A DNA stretch of 64,000 bases from Haemaphysalis longicornis (GCA_013339765.2 CM023451.1:156609432-156673431); one strand, 5' to 3'. Positions 46,276-57,925 are shown, counted from the stretch's first letter. Notes: a model not told the origin generated them from the letters alone. Program-made: numbers and translations.

Positions 46276-46797
46276 TTACTCCCTAGCACTACTTCCGGTC
46301 CACAGATACACCACTCCTAACCATGTAGTTTCCCCCTCTATGGTGCCTCTAGCCCATAGATGCTCTTTACAGCTTTCATGCACTCTCTGCCAGTCGGTCC
46401 CTTGTTTAGTGAGCATGCCAACACCTCCCCCTCTTTTCATTCCTGTGGTTCTGTTGCACCCTTCCCAGACATAGTTGTCTATGACAGGTGGGGCTTTTAG
46501 GTCTCGGGGGTGAGTCTCGGCTAAGGCATACACGTTTATTTCTTCCCGTTCAAGTTGGCTTTGAATTTCTACCCACTTATCAGGCTTTCTGCCTCCCTGA
46601 ATATTTATGTAGCTGATTAAATAGTTATTGCATTTATTTTTCCCTTTCCACTTACGAGGTCTAGTTTTGTCTTTTGCAAAATTTTTCGCTCTATCCCTGC
46701 CGGCAGCGCCTCCCTCTCCGTCTTCATCGGCAGGTCTGTGATAATCCTGTTCCCCCGTTCGCCACGCGTGACCTGGCGACCATAGATCAGTCTTCAC
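46276..46797 (-). pseudogene. LINE apurinic-like endonuclease, N-terminal half
   Basis: The 173-codon minus frame starts with a basic, low-complexity leader. It then has ISYINIQGGRKPDKWVEI (the 'N.qg...K..el' start of APE endonucleases), 'NVYALAETHPRDL' (catalytic Glu in 'ETH') and 'GCNRTTGMKRGGGVGML' (the 'gGGv.i' strand). It would nick chromosomal DNA to prime reverse transcription. It breaks near the WLGVVYL strand, and the rest of the domain continues in another frame at 46266-46036. Confidence 0.82.
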
Positions 46798-46800
46798 ATC

Positions 46801-48689
46801 GACTCACATGATTCAATCATGGCCACTGTAATGAAGTCACGCCACGCGGAAAAGGTTTCGACTCGAGGTGAGATCTCGGGCGCAGGCAGGCGCCCATATT
46901 CACGCAGCAATGCCATGACGGCGGCGGAGACTCAATCTGAGCACGCCCCGCTGAGGCCTTGAAAGCGTCTTTGTTGCGCTGCAAAGCTGGCGTCATCGTC
47001 TTTGATTCGCTCACCGTTTCGCATATTAGGGCCTCCGTTATCCTTAATAGAGAGGGGAAAGACTTTCGGCTACTATACTTTGTTTCGTCCTCCTTTATTA
47101 AGTTCTCCTTACCGAGTATCGGTCTTTTGTTGGACGTACCGTGCACCGCCTATCGATCGAATCTGTGGCAAGACCGCAAGCAGTGTGGCCTCACACGCAA
47201 TAATTTATAAGAAGTCACACCACCGACACACTGGGTTAAGAAGTAGCAATAAAGGGTTCACTGTGCCCGCATCAAAGCCCTTACGATGTTCGGCTAAATT
47301 AGTCTAGTATGCCACAAATGAAAAGAATGCGTTGGTTTTATTGTACACCCGATGCCAAAGGCCCTGTTGCGGGAAATGGGAGCAAGGGTAATAGAAAATG
47401 GCTGAAGTAAAGTTTGTCCATGGCAATTACAGTGTTCCCTTGTGTATGCCAGGGAGGGTTACGTACGGAGGGGTTGGACAGACGTTTAGAAGAGTTCGCG
47501 AATCTGAAAATGAAGAGAATTCTTTCGGGAGCCACAAAAAGATGCTTGTTATCTTTGTACATATGTGAGGTTCAGCTTTAACTTGAATTAACTTGAACTT
47601 GATTAACTTGAATTTTAGGTTCATCATAAATTACACTGTCGAATTTACGTTTTGCATTTACAGCATAATCTCAGATATTCCAGTTTCCGTGTAATACACT
47701 GATGCATTTTATATGCAACCTCTTGTATCGCGAGCATCGTCAGCCTCACAGGAGTTGTAGCTTGTGAACTCGGATGCAGAGACGAAAAAATCCCTTTATA
47801 CCTTTTTCATTCTTTCCGGTTTTAACGAAGAATCCGTGTCTTCTACCACCGCATCTTCCTTCCCACGTAACGCGTATTTATAGAAAGTGTTATGTACGGA
47901 CAGTGACCACCCTCCTCGTCTTTTCCTTTGTCAAGCCACCAACATACTTCATATCCAGTGCTGTTTCATGTCACTTCTACATATCCTATTTCGCGACGCA
48001 AAATTTCAGCCAAGGTTGTTTTTTCACGTTAGCTTAGACATTCCCACACGATTTGCAAGTATTTATATAGGGCCTCTCTTTAATGGTTCTTCGCCCAGAA
48101 GCTCGCTAAAGCTAGGTGGAATTGCGGGATTCGAATGAACGCACAGTTTTTCGAGAATCGTGATGACTGATTTACTTTACGCGTGACTGGAACGTGCAAA
48201 ATCTATCAGCACATGATTACATTGGTGCAATCGGCACATGCAACAAATATTTTTCTGTTGATTTCTTGTAAAGCTGAACATGTGCGAACCGAGAGTATTT
48301 TCAAACCGGATAAATGGACGTCTTCCAGACGCACTGGACAAGTTGCAACTGCTTTAAACCATTCAAGACGGTACCTTTGCATCGACACGAAATAGCGGGA
48401 AATACCCGAAGAGGCCTAATAAAAATGCGGAATCCACTGTTATAGGTTTTTAAGTCATCTGAGATTTGGAGAGGATATTCTCTTGCTGAGTGAGACTGCT
48501 GAACACCTTCAAAAATGTTTGAAGGGCTGTATTCAGAAAGCTTGGCCATGGAGCTAAAATGAACATGAATAGATATAAAGAAATAAGCAATAAGCATGCT
48601 GAACGCACACTTTTAGGCTTAGGAAACGACATGATAAAAGAAGTATAAGAATATAACCTCGGACATATGGTTACTGGTACCTGAACCAC
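46801..48689. other. Unassigned sequence
   Basis: No gene or family was recognised. A small tandem of AACTTGAATT/AACTTGATT units lies at about 47578-47615. The remaining frames (60-110 codons) overlap on both strands and have no recognisable content. Confidence 0.4.
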
Positions 48690-49235
48690 GCGAGGGAGAT
48701 CCGGCACAGAACACATCTGGGCTGGTGAGTACTCGGCAAACACTCCCAAAATATGAAAAGTAACCTACCTCTATCACTCAAACGAAAAATATATAACAAG
48801 TGCATCCTTCCGGTGATTGCATACGCAGCTGAAACCTGACGCTTTACGAAAGAACTGAAAAACAAGCTTAAATCGGCTCAGCGAGGCCGTCAAACGAATG
48901 AAGATAGGAGTAACACTTATGGACAGGAAACGAGCTTCTTGGGTCAGGGAACAAACTCGAGTAGACGATATTATAACTCAAGTAAAAAAAGAAATGAACT
49001 TGGGCTGGCGATGTACACAGGCGAACCGACGACTGGTCGACAATTAAGGTAACGGAGCGGATACCATAAGATGGGTCTACAAGAAGGAGAACACGATAGC
49101 GGAATGATGAAATGAGTTAATTTGGTGGCCAACAGTGACTCCGAGAGACAAAGGACAGGACTGATTGGAATTCATTGGGTGAGGACTTCGTCCTGTGGTG
49201 GACCTGAGTAGGCTGTTGTTGATGATAGAAATGAT
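48690..49235 (+). mobile_element. RTE-type LINE 3' end
   Basis: In shifting plus frames the sequence gives 'EIRHRTHLGW', 'LPLSLKRKIYNKCILPVIAY', 'AAET', then 'FTKELKNKLKSAQR', 'MDRKRASWVREQTRVDDII' and a decayed 'WAGH...DGR' zone. This is the C-terminal part of RTE/BovB-like proteins (R..lgW.af.k........lk.kvy..cvlPv.tYG.ETW). The copy ends with the short trimer tail GATGATGATG after TGGTGGACCTGAGTAGGCTG. It is 5'-truncated and has multiple stops. Confidence 0.82.
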
Positions 49236-49682
49236 GATGATGACATCAAAAACCGTTTCGCGTACTTTCGAGATAAACAGAGGTAACACGGAGGCGAGAT
49301 AGGCACCCGCAATCTGAGCCGCAGACACAAAAACGTTTGCTTGTGTCTTACTTTTAGGTTCTAAAGAAAGTGTCCTCTTATGAAGTAAGCCTGGGTGCGT
49401 CTGTGTGAGTGTGATCTTGTGCGCATGCGTCTGCGTGCGTGTCTGTGTACGGGCGTGCGTGTGCATGTATGCGATTCTCCTTTTCGTGCATATTATACAA
49501 GTTTGAAAATTGAAGCCTTTCATGTGGAGGTCAGATGACTAGGTAGAATATGTGGTGATTGAAAATACCCTGAAAGCTGTGGGCGGAATCACAGAGTGCG
49601 CCTTGTAGGAGTCGTGTGCTCTCGCTGCTGCGCAACCCCAAACTGAAGTGTCATGATGCGTTTCCTTTGCATTTATTAGGTA
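49236..49682. other. Unassigned sequence with GT-rich stretch
   Basis: A GTGTG/GCGTGCGT-rich microsatellite-like stretch lies near 49395-49470. No gene was recognised. Confidence 0.45.
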
Positions 49683-49800
49683 TATTTATGTATATAATAG
49701 TAATATAGTAATAATCTATATATATAGAGATATATCTATATATATATATATATATTATATATATATATATAGCTATAATTATATATATATATATATATTC
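49683..49800. repeat. (TA)n tract
   Basis: Interrupted TA dinucleotide repeats border the left end of the miniature LTR element. A matching TA tract (50767-50822) borders its right end. Confidence 0.92.
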
Positions 49801-49807
49801 CATTCCA

Positions 49808-50766
49808 CCGGATATATAGGTGGGATAAACCGCACAGCGCCATCACAAAAGACCAGCGACGACGACGACGACGAAGAAAGTGCTGGCGGACCCTGCGCAG
49901 TCTGTCTGATCGCCGCCATGTAAATACTGTAAGTAGATTGTTCACCGTCCTTATTGTTCGCCTCATCTGCTCTGCCACCACGTTACGTTTGGTGGACTGT
50001 GCGGGTTCGTCTTCCCCGTCCTGGCCCCAGCTTCGCACCTCATCGGCATCGGCGGACTCATCGAGGGTGAGTAAAGCGTGTCGGGCAGCCCCAGCCCCAC
50101 CACTACATGCACTCGACGACATCCCCCCGCCCCGTGTTCCCCAGCCCGTGACGAGCCGATCCAGAGCCGCCAAGACCCGACGTGTGACCACACGACGACG
50201 ACGTGTCCCCAGCCCTGTGGTCTGACGTGGTTACAAGCCCTCACCGGTTAATCGTTGCTTTCCGGACGTAGCTGCTGCAGGACATTGCTCACCAAACCCA
50301 TCACTTACATCCATGTTGGCAAGAGCTTCTTCACTCTATATTCTCATCACATTGTTCATATTCACCGAGCTCATCATCCTGCTGCGGCCTCGACGGGACA
50401 GTCGCCTTCAAGAAGAGGGTTATGTTGCCCCATCAAAGAAGACAAAGATGGCAGCCGTGTGTAGCGTCACGCACGAGCATCTGCGACGACGACGAAGCTC
50501 GGTGGGACACGCTGTTTGGGTTGCATTTTGCCACATTGCTCATCGGCACCAACATCTACATCGCGCCGCAGCTTCGACCGGGATGGTCGCCCTCGAACGG
50601 GGGGTAAGTTACGGGACACATAGGTGGGACAAACCCACAAGCAACGACGACGACGAAGAAACTGCTGGCGGACCCTGCGCTGGCTGTCTGATCGCTGCCT
50701 CGTAAATACTATAAATACAGTGTTCACCTTCCTCATTGTTCATTTCATCTGCTCTGCCACCACGTT
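49808..50766 (+). mobile_element. Miniature LTR element (TRIM-like), truncated 5' LTR
   Basis: Two direct repeats, 49820-49983 and 50617-50766, share ATAGGTGGGA-AAACC, ACGACGACGACGAAGAAA, TGCTGGCGGACCCTGCGC, GTCTGATCGC and TCATCTGCTCTGCCACCACG. After the first comes TTTGGTGGACTGTGCGGG, a possible primer-binding region. Before the presumed start of the second LTR (about 50420) is the purine-rich AAGAAGAGGGTTA. The internal part is only about 430 bases with no pol, so this fits a terminal-repeat retrotransposon in miniature or an internally deleted gypsy element. The left LTR has lost its 5' portion at a TA tract. Confidence 0.6.
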
Positions 50767-50780
50767 AATATATATATTAA

Positions 50781-50818
<38 letters not shown>

Positions 50819-50864
50819 TATAAATAGAAGAATAAAAGAGAGAGAGAGAGAGAGAGAGAGAGTT
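50767..50864. repeat. (TA)n and (GA)n tract
   Basis: A TA run (50767-50822) is followed by a GA run (about 50838-50862), directly abutting the start of an RTE fragment. Confidence 0.93.
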
Positions 50865-50867
50865 CAA

Positions 50868-51245
50868 CTTGAATTGAGAACGACTCAGCGGGCAATGGAG
50901 CGGAAGATGATAGGTGTAACTTTAAGGGACAAGAAGAGAACGGAGTGGGCCAGGGAAGAAACGCGTGTTAAGGACATATTAGTAGAAAGTAAGAAGAAAT
51001 GGACTGGGGGGGGGGGCATGTAATGCGAAGGCAAGATAACTGTTGGTCATTAAGGGCAACAGAGTGGGTGCCTAGAGAAGGCAAGCGTTGAAGGGGGCTG
51101 CAGAAAGTTAGATGGGCAGATGAGATCAAGAGGTTTGCGGGGATAAATTGGTCGCACTTAGCACAGTACCGGGGTAATTGGAGATCAAAGGGAGAGGCCT
51201 TTGCCCTGCAGTGGGCGTAGATAGGCTGGTTATGACTTGATTTGC
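50868..51245 (+). mobile_element. RTE-type LINE 3' end, second copy
   Basis: The plus strand gives 'LRTTQRAMERKMIGVTLRDK', 'KRTEWAREETRVKDILVESK', 'KW' then a G-run frameshift, 'GHVMR'-like, 'SLRATEWVP', 'KVRWADEIKRFAGINWS' and 'HLAQYRGNW...GEAFALQWA', followed by a stop and TAGATAGGCTGGTTATGAC. This is the C-terminus of RTE/BovB-like LINEs (QRAMERkmlgvsl.D..rn..IR..t.v.Di......kW.WAGHv.R). Inframe stops and a 9-G run break it. It is distinct in sequence from the copy at 48690. Confidence 0.88.
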
Positions 51246-52319
51246 CGGTGGTCTTGACTTCTAGCATGCGTAATCATGTAAACGGCAATTAAACTTCGCC
51301 GTTTGCTATCTCGGACTACGGATGCACTAGAAGAATTCTGCCAATTGAAACTGCAAAGAAGCACCATTGCGTCTAACTTTCCAATATAAACATGCCTGGT
51401 TACTGGAGCCACTAAAAAGTTATTTTTCAATTTTAGTTAATTAAGCCACCTACATAAATAATTGCCTCCTAATTAGGTGTCCCCCTGGGCGCCTAACTTC
51501 ACTGTAGAGGTGGTCTTCGTGTAATTCTAAGCGCCTATTTTTAAAAAAAACCTGTCGACTTAACTTTGATCACCCTGTATATATAGATACATACGGCAGA
51601 GGTTGATACAATGGGCTGGTAAAAGATACCGTAGAAGAAGAAGAAGAACACGTAACAAACTCACTTTTTTGACGTTTCGTCTTGGGAAGCCTTCGTCAGA
51701 ATACAACCTAAGTGCACGAGCGCAAGCTTGTAAGGGCCCAAGGGCCAATCATAGCAAAGAGGGTTACGCGTGCTGCGCGGTACGTCAGAGAAACAAATGA
51801 TAAATCTTTATGAATGATGTGCAATGCAATATCAAATAAAAACAGAAATTCAGAGTGTCACGTCATTCGTAGCTGCAGTAAGCTTTAAAGAAACGAGATT
51901 TTAAACAAAGGGTGCAGTACAACAATACCACTTTACATTTACAGTGTAGATGGAAAGACATTGCAACAACCACATACGAACAATGCGTCACTATTAATCA
52001 ATGCGAGAAGGAGCCAAAGAAACTGCTAGTGGAGTGTAAACATTAAAAATGTACTAGTAAAAAAAAAATCGCGCCAATCCACCCTGAATGTGGTTGGAAA
52101 GCAAAGCTGTAAACGGCACCCAAACGATTACCCATGTGACGTCATTTCAATTCATCACATCGCTCTCAAATAGCAAAACCAAGAGAAGTGAAATGCACTT
52201 GACCACCACATTTATTACTTCAAAGAGATATTCTTGTTAAGGTTAAATCATGCATGAAGCATGAACGGTGTTTGGTTGAGTTGTATTGGTGTAGCACAAG
52301 AGTGGAAACTTTTTATAAA
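51246..52319. other. Unassigned sequence
   Basis: No gene was seen. An AGAAGAAGAAGAAC trimer run lies near 51635-51650. Short frames have no resemblance to known families. Confidence 0.45.
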
Positions 52320-52690
52320 TTAAAGTAACCTCCAACCCGGTGTTAGGCGATCTGTCTTCTCGTCTCTGCGCCGCGGACGAGGCGACGAATTTGCGGCAGA
52401 GAAGGAGGAGGAGGAAGAATACTTCTGTTCAGATTTCTGAATGCCCAGAGTGCAGCCTGGGGAGTGATTCCTTCTTCTGTGGGGCCCATATGCAGTCCGC
52501 GCGGCCTGTGTTCTGTCAACCCGCTGAAGCTGGGTATAGATAGGCTGGACAGCAGCATCTCCCATTGCTCCGTTGGGTAGTTGACGGAAAGAGAGGAGGG
52601 TGCTCAGGCTAAACTCGACACCCCGATTACGGGGTGGAGTGTTCCTACTTCTGAGCAAAATTTACATTAGCGTCGTAGCGATTCGATACA

Positions 52691-52975
52691 TTAAGTGAAG
52701 ACGCGTAGGCTGTGGGAAGGAGCCCGGATTGTATGGGCCGTAGGGTAGTTGATCTCTGGAAAGGTCAGGGTAGCCGAAGGTACGGTTGTATCAGAAGGCG
52801 ATAATGCTGGGTTACTCCTGACGTGACAAGCGGGTGACTGTCCTCGTGCAGCTCTATAGCACGGGAGGTAAAAGCGCAGGCTTGTTGGGTGGGCGTATTT
52901 GTTGCCCTCCATTGAAGCGTGAGGGGGTGTCCAGATGAGCTGAATGGAACCGTTTGGGGAGTGGGTTTTTAGCAC
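52691..52975 (-). pseudogene. LINE RNase H domain, C-terminal part
   Basis: 'IQLIWTPPHASMEGNKYAH' matches the last RNase H block (W-x-PgHag-x-x-GNe-x-A-d). The final Asp is replaced by His, so it would be inactive even without the frameshifts. The following ~60 residues correspond to the spacer before the terminal knuckle. Confidence 0.8.
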
Positions 52976-53397
52976 GCGCAGTGCAGGTCAGGACACCCAA
53001 TCCTACTGGTAATTCCGTAGGCTTGCTGGGAATCGATGACTACCCTCCGAACCCCTGGTTGAGTGAGAGCCAAGGTGATGCTGCCTCTTCTGCTGCCGTC
53101 ATGTCTTGGGTCCTCAGCGAGTACACGCAAGAGGTTGGCTCTGGAGGTAGCCACGATGATGGCGTATTGCTGCCCTCGATGTTTGCAGGCGTCTGTGTAG
53201 ATAACTGCATGATCCCCACTGAGGGTGGTGTTTAGCGCTTGAGCCCGTGCTTTTCGGTGACCCTCGTTATGTGAAGGGTTCATATTCCTAAGCAAAGGGA
53301 GCATCTTTACTTTTAGTCGCCAAGAGTCTGGGAGTACGTCAAGCGGAGTGACATTCTGGGCTGTCCAGCCAATCTGGTGAGGCATGCGGTTACCCAT
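52969..53397 (-). pseudogene. LINE RNase H domain, N-terminal part
   Basis: The 142-codon minus frame has 'DHAVIYTDACKHRGQQYAII' with the first catalytic Asp in 'YTDA', then 'SITLALTQPGVRRVVIDSQQ' then 'AYG' with the later catalytic Asp in 'IDSQ'. The intervening Glu is replaced or displaced. RNase H removes RNA from the RNA-DNA hybrid during LINE replication. The rest of the domain ('IQLIWTPPHASMEGNKYAH') is in the frame 52975-52691. Confidence 0.8.
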
Positions 53398-54105
53398 CGC
53401 AGTTCTGAGTCGACCTTCTGGTTAGAAAGATGGCCTTCTATCAGCTCTTCCACCGTGTTGTGGAGCCCCGTGCTAAGCAGCGTCTGTGCGGACGCACTCA
53501 TGAGAAGACCATGGCCTGCTCGACCGCCTTTCTAATCATTATATAAAGCATCTCTATGTCTTCCTTGTCGAGAAGAAGACAGGGGGTTGACGTAAGTACT
53601 CTCGAGAGGACAAAAGCTTCAATTAATCGAAAGGTACCGGATTCCTTTAGGCCCGCTTCTTGGTGACAACTCGCCTGATCATGTGTATGATTTGATTAAT
53701 GCTGTTTTTGAGGCGCTGAAGGAGACGTCACTCTTGGTGTTAGCCTCGAGATATAGGCCCGGGATCTTGATGCTGGGGCTTGGAGTGATGGCCTGGCCAT
53801 CAAGGAGTATTTGAATGTATTCCTTCATTTGGCGTGAGGGCGGACGACAAGGAGCTCTGATTGTTTGCGTGAACACTGGAGGCTACAGGCTTTAGCACAT
53901 TGGCGTACTAGAAGTGAGATGCCATGCATTGGTGTGAGCTTTCTTTAATTTTTGTAACTCTTAGCACATGAGCAAGGTCGCACTGGGCCGCTAGACGGGC
54001 GTGAGTGGTCGCGTGACGCTTTCACGTGGCATTCAGTGAGAACGCAGGGGGTAAATCCGTAGATGTGCTTGGTGAGTGCACCACCTGTCTTTCCAGTCTT
54101 CGCGT

Positions 54106-54186
54106 GGGCTCGTAGCTAAATCGGTAAGACAACGGGCTTTCGCTTTGTTAGTCTACTGGTTCCAGGTTCGATTCCCGGTGGTACCA
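54106..54186 (+). tRNA. tRNA-derived sequence (SINE head or pseudo-tRNA)
   Basis: The sequence has an A-box-like TAGCTAAATCGGTAAGAC, a perfect B box (GGTTCGATTCC), a T stem CCAGG/CCCGG with one mismatch, and a TGGTACCA end resembling an acceptor with CCA-like finish. The 5' acceptor (GGGCTCG) pairs only partly with the 3' strand (TGGTACC). The anticodon region (ACGGGCTTTCGCTTTGTTAG) does not give a clean seven-base loop. A SINE head or a decayed tRNA gene fits. No clear tail or target duplication was seen downstream (54187-54260). Confidence 0.55.
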
Positions 54187-54576
54187 GTAAATTCTTTTAT
54201 TTGTTCGCTGGAGTTTTCTGGTGACACCAACGGTCGCGAAAGAACCCTTGGGGGGTAGAGGTAAAAAGCTTTGCTTTAAAACTGCCGCCACGTGCTCATT
54301 CTCACACATAAATGAAGATATGAACGTTCACACAGACGACTATGAGAGCACCAAAATGGCAATTGTTCCAATGTTTTCGTTTGAGCCTGATGCCATGGAT
54401 TTGAATGTGTGAATAAGATGGACTCTCTGACCTCTCTATCATAGTGTGAACGGAAATAGGATTCAAGGATTGCCACTTCAATTTTATCAAATGAGTGGCC
54501 AGCCACGTTTATATGGTCGGATAACGGCAGATGGGGCAGTGGCGTAATCTGTGACTTATGATTGTTGAAGCGAAGA
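54187..54576. other. Unassigned sequence
   Basis: No gene or repeat family was recognised. Short frames on both strands are unsupported. Confidence 0.45.
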
Positions 54577-54723
<147 letters not shown>

Positions 54724-54799
54724 TATCCAACACGTGCCATCTCATGCGGAACGTTTTCGGCGTATTTGCAAAATGAACCAATTCTAGGGCACTCGCTTT

Positions 54800-55312
54800 T
54801 TAGAGTTTATTCACATATGTATCACTACACAGAAATGTGTATATTTCTGTGCGAACATGGCCACCACGATGTCTGAACAAAGCTAGAAATTTTCCCCTGC
54901 GTGGTCTTGGGGACCCGTTATCTTCCGGAAAACGACGGTGCAGTTCCTGGACCACGAGCCGAGTTCGAAGACACGGCAGGGTAGGTGTGATTACCGGTAT
55001 ACGTTGAGAAGTATTCGCGTATAGCAGCAGCACATGGGTGGAATATCGCTGCTCGGCGGCTCTCCACTTTTCCGGTTCGAGGCCCCAGATCATTGGCTTT
55101 TCCTCTCGGCGACGGTGCATCCAAAAGAAAGCAAACAGAGCGCCCATAAAGAAAAGTGGTATCGAAGTCGGGACAATGACGGAAGTACGACTAGCGGGGC
55201 GGTCGTGATTATCTGTCCTCGTGTGCCGAAGCAGGGCTCGAATACCGACGAGGTACAGCGTCGTCAGTGGCGAGAGACAACGATGTGAGGACGCTCCACT
55301 GGAGCGTTTCAT
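54800..55312 (-). CDS. Unassigned 170-codon frame with one membrane-like segment
   Basis: This is one of the longer uninterrupted frames without microsatellite content. The N-terminal third has 'SPLTTLYLVGIRALLRH', then a hydrophobic stretch 'IPLFFMGALFAFFWMH' at roughly residues 53-68 flanked by Arg-rich sequence, as in a single-pass membrane protein. The C-terminal part is Arg-rich and hydrophilic. I recognise no family. Shadow frames on both strands reach 68-84 codons, so open length alone is weak support. It could be a relic, a lineage-specific gene or chance. There is no recognisable TATA box or poly(A) signal placed for it. Confidence 0.22.
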   Translation of the reverse strand: MKRSSGASSHRCLSPLTTLYLVGIRALLRHTRTDNHDRPASRTSVIVPTSIPLFFMGALFAFFWMHRRREEKPMIWGLEPEKWRAAEQRYSTHVLLLYANTSQRIPVITPTLPCLRTRLVVQELHRRFPEDNGSPRPRRGKFLALFRHRGGHVRTEIYTFLCSDTYVNKL

Positions 55313-55762
55313 GCCCGGTAGACGATTCGCTATTCCGTATACTGGATCTACGGTGATTATCTTTGCTTAGACCTCATACTTCTCTTTGTCACTGTTTACT
55401 CGTTTAGACAAGAGCCGCACCGGGGGGTCCATGTCTGGTTAAGTATAACGCCCTGCGTCAGTTCCTTGCTTCTATAATGGAAGCCAGTACCGGTTACTCA
55501 TATTGCCTTGAAATTGTATTGTGCCATAACTACCCATCCATAATTTGTCCATTAGTTAAACTTTATTATTCTTTAGTTTATCAATTTTTTTGAGCCTGAA
55601 GGTATTTATGCGTGCATTTTAACGCACATTTACTTGATCATTCGTCAACATATTTACATGTACTTGCTTACATTTACTTACTTTACTTGCTTCTGGGCAA
55701 TCTAAGCACACAGTGCTTACATTGCCCAGAAAATTAATTCTGTACAGAAGACTGATAACCGA

Positions 55763-55820
55763 ATGAATGAATGAATGAATGAATGAATGAATGAATGAAT
55801 GAATGAATGAATGAATGAAA
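55763..55820. repeat. (GAAT)n microsatellite
   Basis: About 14 perfect GAAT units occur after TGATAACC. The reverse-strand frame through it (SFIHSFIH) is an artefact. Confidence 0.95.
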
Positions 55821-57925
55821 GGACTCAGCAGTTTCGTTATTGAAGGCATCTGTGAACAGGCCCGAAATAATATACGTGCTTACAAAACACATCTCGACTT
55901 GGTAGCGCTAGACACCACCATCGACAACTGAGGCTCTCAGCCAAATTGAAGTGACGTTCCCGCGGGATTACAAGGCTTTTATCTGGACTAGTTGGTGCAT
56001 GAGTTTGGGTTTCAAAGGAGTGCTTCAAAGGAAAACCCAAATTTTATGCATTAAGTTTGGTGCAAATGCTGATGTAAATGACTTGAGGGAATATAACTCG
56101 GAACTTAATTATATATCAATGTTACCTTCGGTCGGCATACTTGACTTAAACAGTTTTCGGTGGGGTGTTAAGCCGACGGAGCCGGTGAGTGTTCCCAGCC
56201 GTAGTAAAGAAACTGCTTTATTTTTCCGAAGTGGTGCGCGCCGTAAACTCGGTGAAAGTTGGTTGACTTACCTCTCCTAGGTGGTCAAAACCGCGCATTT
56301 CTACCGAATACCACCATTGCCACATCAAGTGCCGTCATAGCCCATTTCTCCATACTTCGCGCTTCTTTAGCATATTTCACAAAATTGTTCGCATATCAGC
56401 GCTCAGCGAAGAAAGTGTGAGTTTTTAATGTACGCGCTGCCTCCGCCCACGCATGTCGTCGTCTAGAACGAACGGTGTAAAAAAAGGGTGCCTGTGGAGA
56501 GAGCGAGAAGAAACTGTACTCTGGCGACTCAAGTCGTACCCCTGAAGTACACGACGAAGAAAGGTAGACGAGGCTAGAGGTCGAAAAGGTAGGCAGTGCA
56601 CAAACCCGCGGCCGCCTGATATCAGACCCGGCGGACAGCCTCGAAAGCAGAGTCCGCGCAGTGCCGCGGCCCTCAGGGGTTACCATATTCAATATGCGTG
56701 TGGTCATCGCTAACTTGATAGAGGAGCCGAGAGGTGGCGGTGGTCCTCACGTACGTGACTGAATAAGCGGTGATCACAGAAAACGCTACGAAGGGGGCAG
56801 GCGAACGAACACGCGCGCAAGCCAGCGTCGAAGGGTCAGCGCCGTAAATGACCTGCGTGTTCGAGCGCCATCCTCCACTTATTGCGCTCCAGTGGCACCG
56901 GTCTGATTGCGTCGTGATCGTCTGGCGAGTAATTCCGGTTGCCGGTCGAGGTTTCAAGTGGAAGTGATTTGTTGTGTGGTTTCCGTCAGTCCTCTCTTAT
57001 TTTTTCCCTCTCCAACGGTAAACTAGACAAAATGTCGGCCTTGCCTTCTAGTTTTGTTGCTCCCGAGGTCGGCCTCCCGCTATTACTCATTTTTGGCGCC
57101 GCCAAGCTGTGCTTCTTATTTTCGCCGTACCGGAGGGTGGACCTACTGACCCAATTTGGGCGCCAAATTATCTATTGTAGAGCCGTGCCTGCCTTACCTG
57201 CTTTCGATTAATGTTGGACACATTATCGACGCACGTGTCGAAGAACTGGGTGTGTGTGTGTGTGCGGCTCCGCTACGAAATGTCAGTGAAACGCCGCTTC
57301 TGCTTCCACTTACAAGGTTTTGTGAGAGGCGAGCTGAAAACGTAGCTGCTCCTGAAGAGAGCGATTCTTTTATGTGAGACACCCGAGTAAATAAGGGCAA
57401 AGTTACTGAAGGGAATTTGAACCTACAGAATTTTTTTTGTGGATGTTGTTACCTTAAAAGAGTGGCGAATACTTTTGACCAGAAAAAAAAATGATGTAGG
57501 CTTAAGACAAAACTATAACTAATCCACCTTTATCTAATAGAAATGCTACGCATTCTTTAAACGTCGGTAGTTTGCAGAGTAATGGTCTTTACTTGGTTTA
57601 AAAAACCGAGTTAAGCCTAAATAAATTTTACTTTCCCTTTGTCATGTACAATGCATTCTGAGCTAAACTAACAGGACGTAATACGAAGGTATGTAAGCAG
57701 ACCAATGGTTACTGGTAATATCATAATTTACCCTAACCTCACCTAAGTTGAGGAATGCCCTATCTGATTAGAAGGGTATGGTTAATCACCCATGATCAAG
57801 ATATCGGAAGTACCTGAGTAATCAGCGGACCTCAATAATCAACACCAAGTGCAGCATGCACTTGGCTTTGATTAACTTTTAACGGAGAGTGAACTTATAA
57901 TGGCCTTCCACTAGGTTGAGAAACA
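55821..57925. other. Unassigned, with a GC-rich part and a short Kozak-led frame
   Basis: Bases 56400-56940 are GC-rich with no recognisable gene. At 57031 GACAAAATGTCGG gives a favourable start context for a short frame, MSALPSSFVAPEVGLPLLLI and onward, with one hydrophobic stretch. It ends at 57211, and an adjoining frame (57156-57377) ends in an acidic tail. I know no family for either. They could be a relic of a retroelement leader. A 21-base palindrome CCAAGTGCA-GCA-TGCACTTGG lies at 57846-57866. Confidence 0.35.

Larger units (their letters stand above)
43380..46800 (-). mobile_element. APE-type LINE, nearly full ORF2 span, frameshifted
   Basis: On the minus strand the modules occur in the canonical order: endonuclease (46797 to about 46036), linker (about 46000-45300), reverse transcriptase (45272-44268), thumb and connection (44198-43761), and a C-terminal zinc knuckle (about 43615-43395). 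Each part is in a separate short frame, so several frameshifts and stops make the copy dead. The clade is uncertain: endonuclease and knuckle style would suit I/R1/LOA or Jockey-group elements. The 3' end is near the T-rich stretch at about 43370. This is the best-preserved transposon in the window. Confidence 0.88.
52320..53880 (-). mobile_element. RNase H-bearing LINE 3' half (I/R1-like)
   Basis: In minus-strand order the fragments are: 53876-53679, 'YIQILLDGQAITPSPSIKI' then 'PGLYLEAN' (end of RT, 'i.l.G..i.....i.yLG'); 53501-53313, 'GLHNTVEELIEGHLSNQKVD' (the 'hN.l.ei.eahl.aQ..Rl' helix); 53397-52969 and 52975-52691 (RNase H); and 52658-52320 (decayed knuckle and terminal helices, 'WEMLLSS'). 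All are separated by frameshifts. The 5' half is missing. It is a separate, more diverged family than the LINE at 43-47 kb, whose C-terminus lacks RNase H. Confidence 0.82.

Noticed and set aside
55619..55849. SFIHSFIH repeat peptide
   Set aside because: Reverse translation of the GAAT microsatellite.
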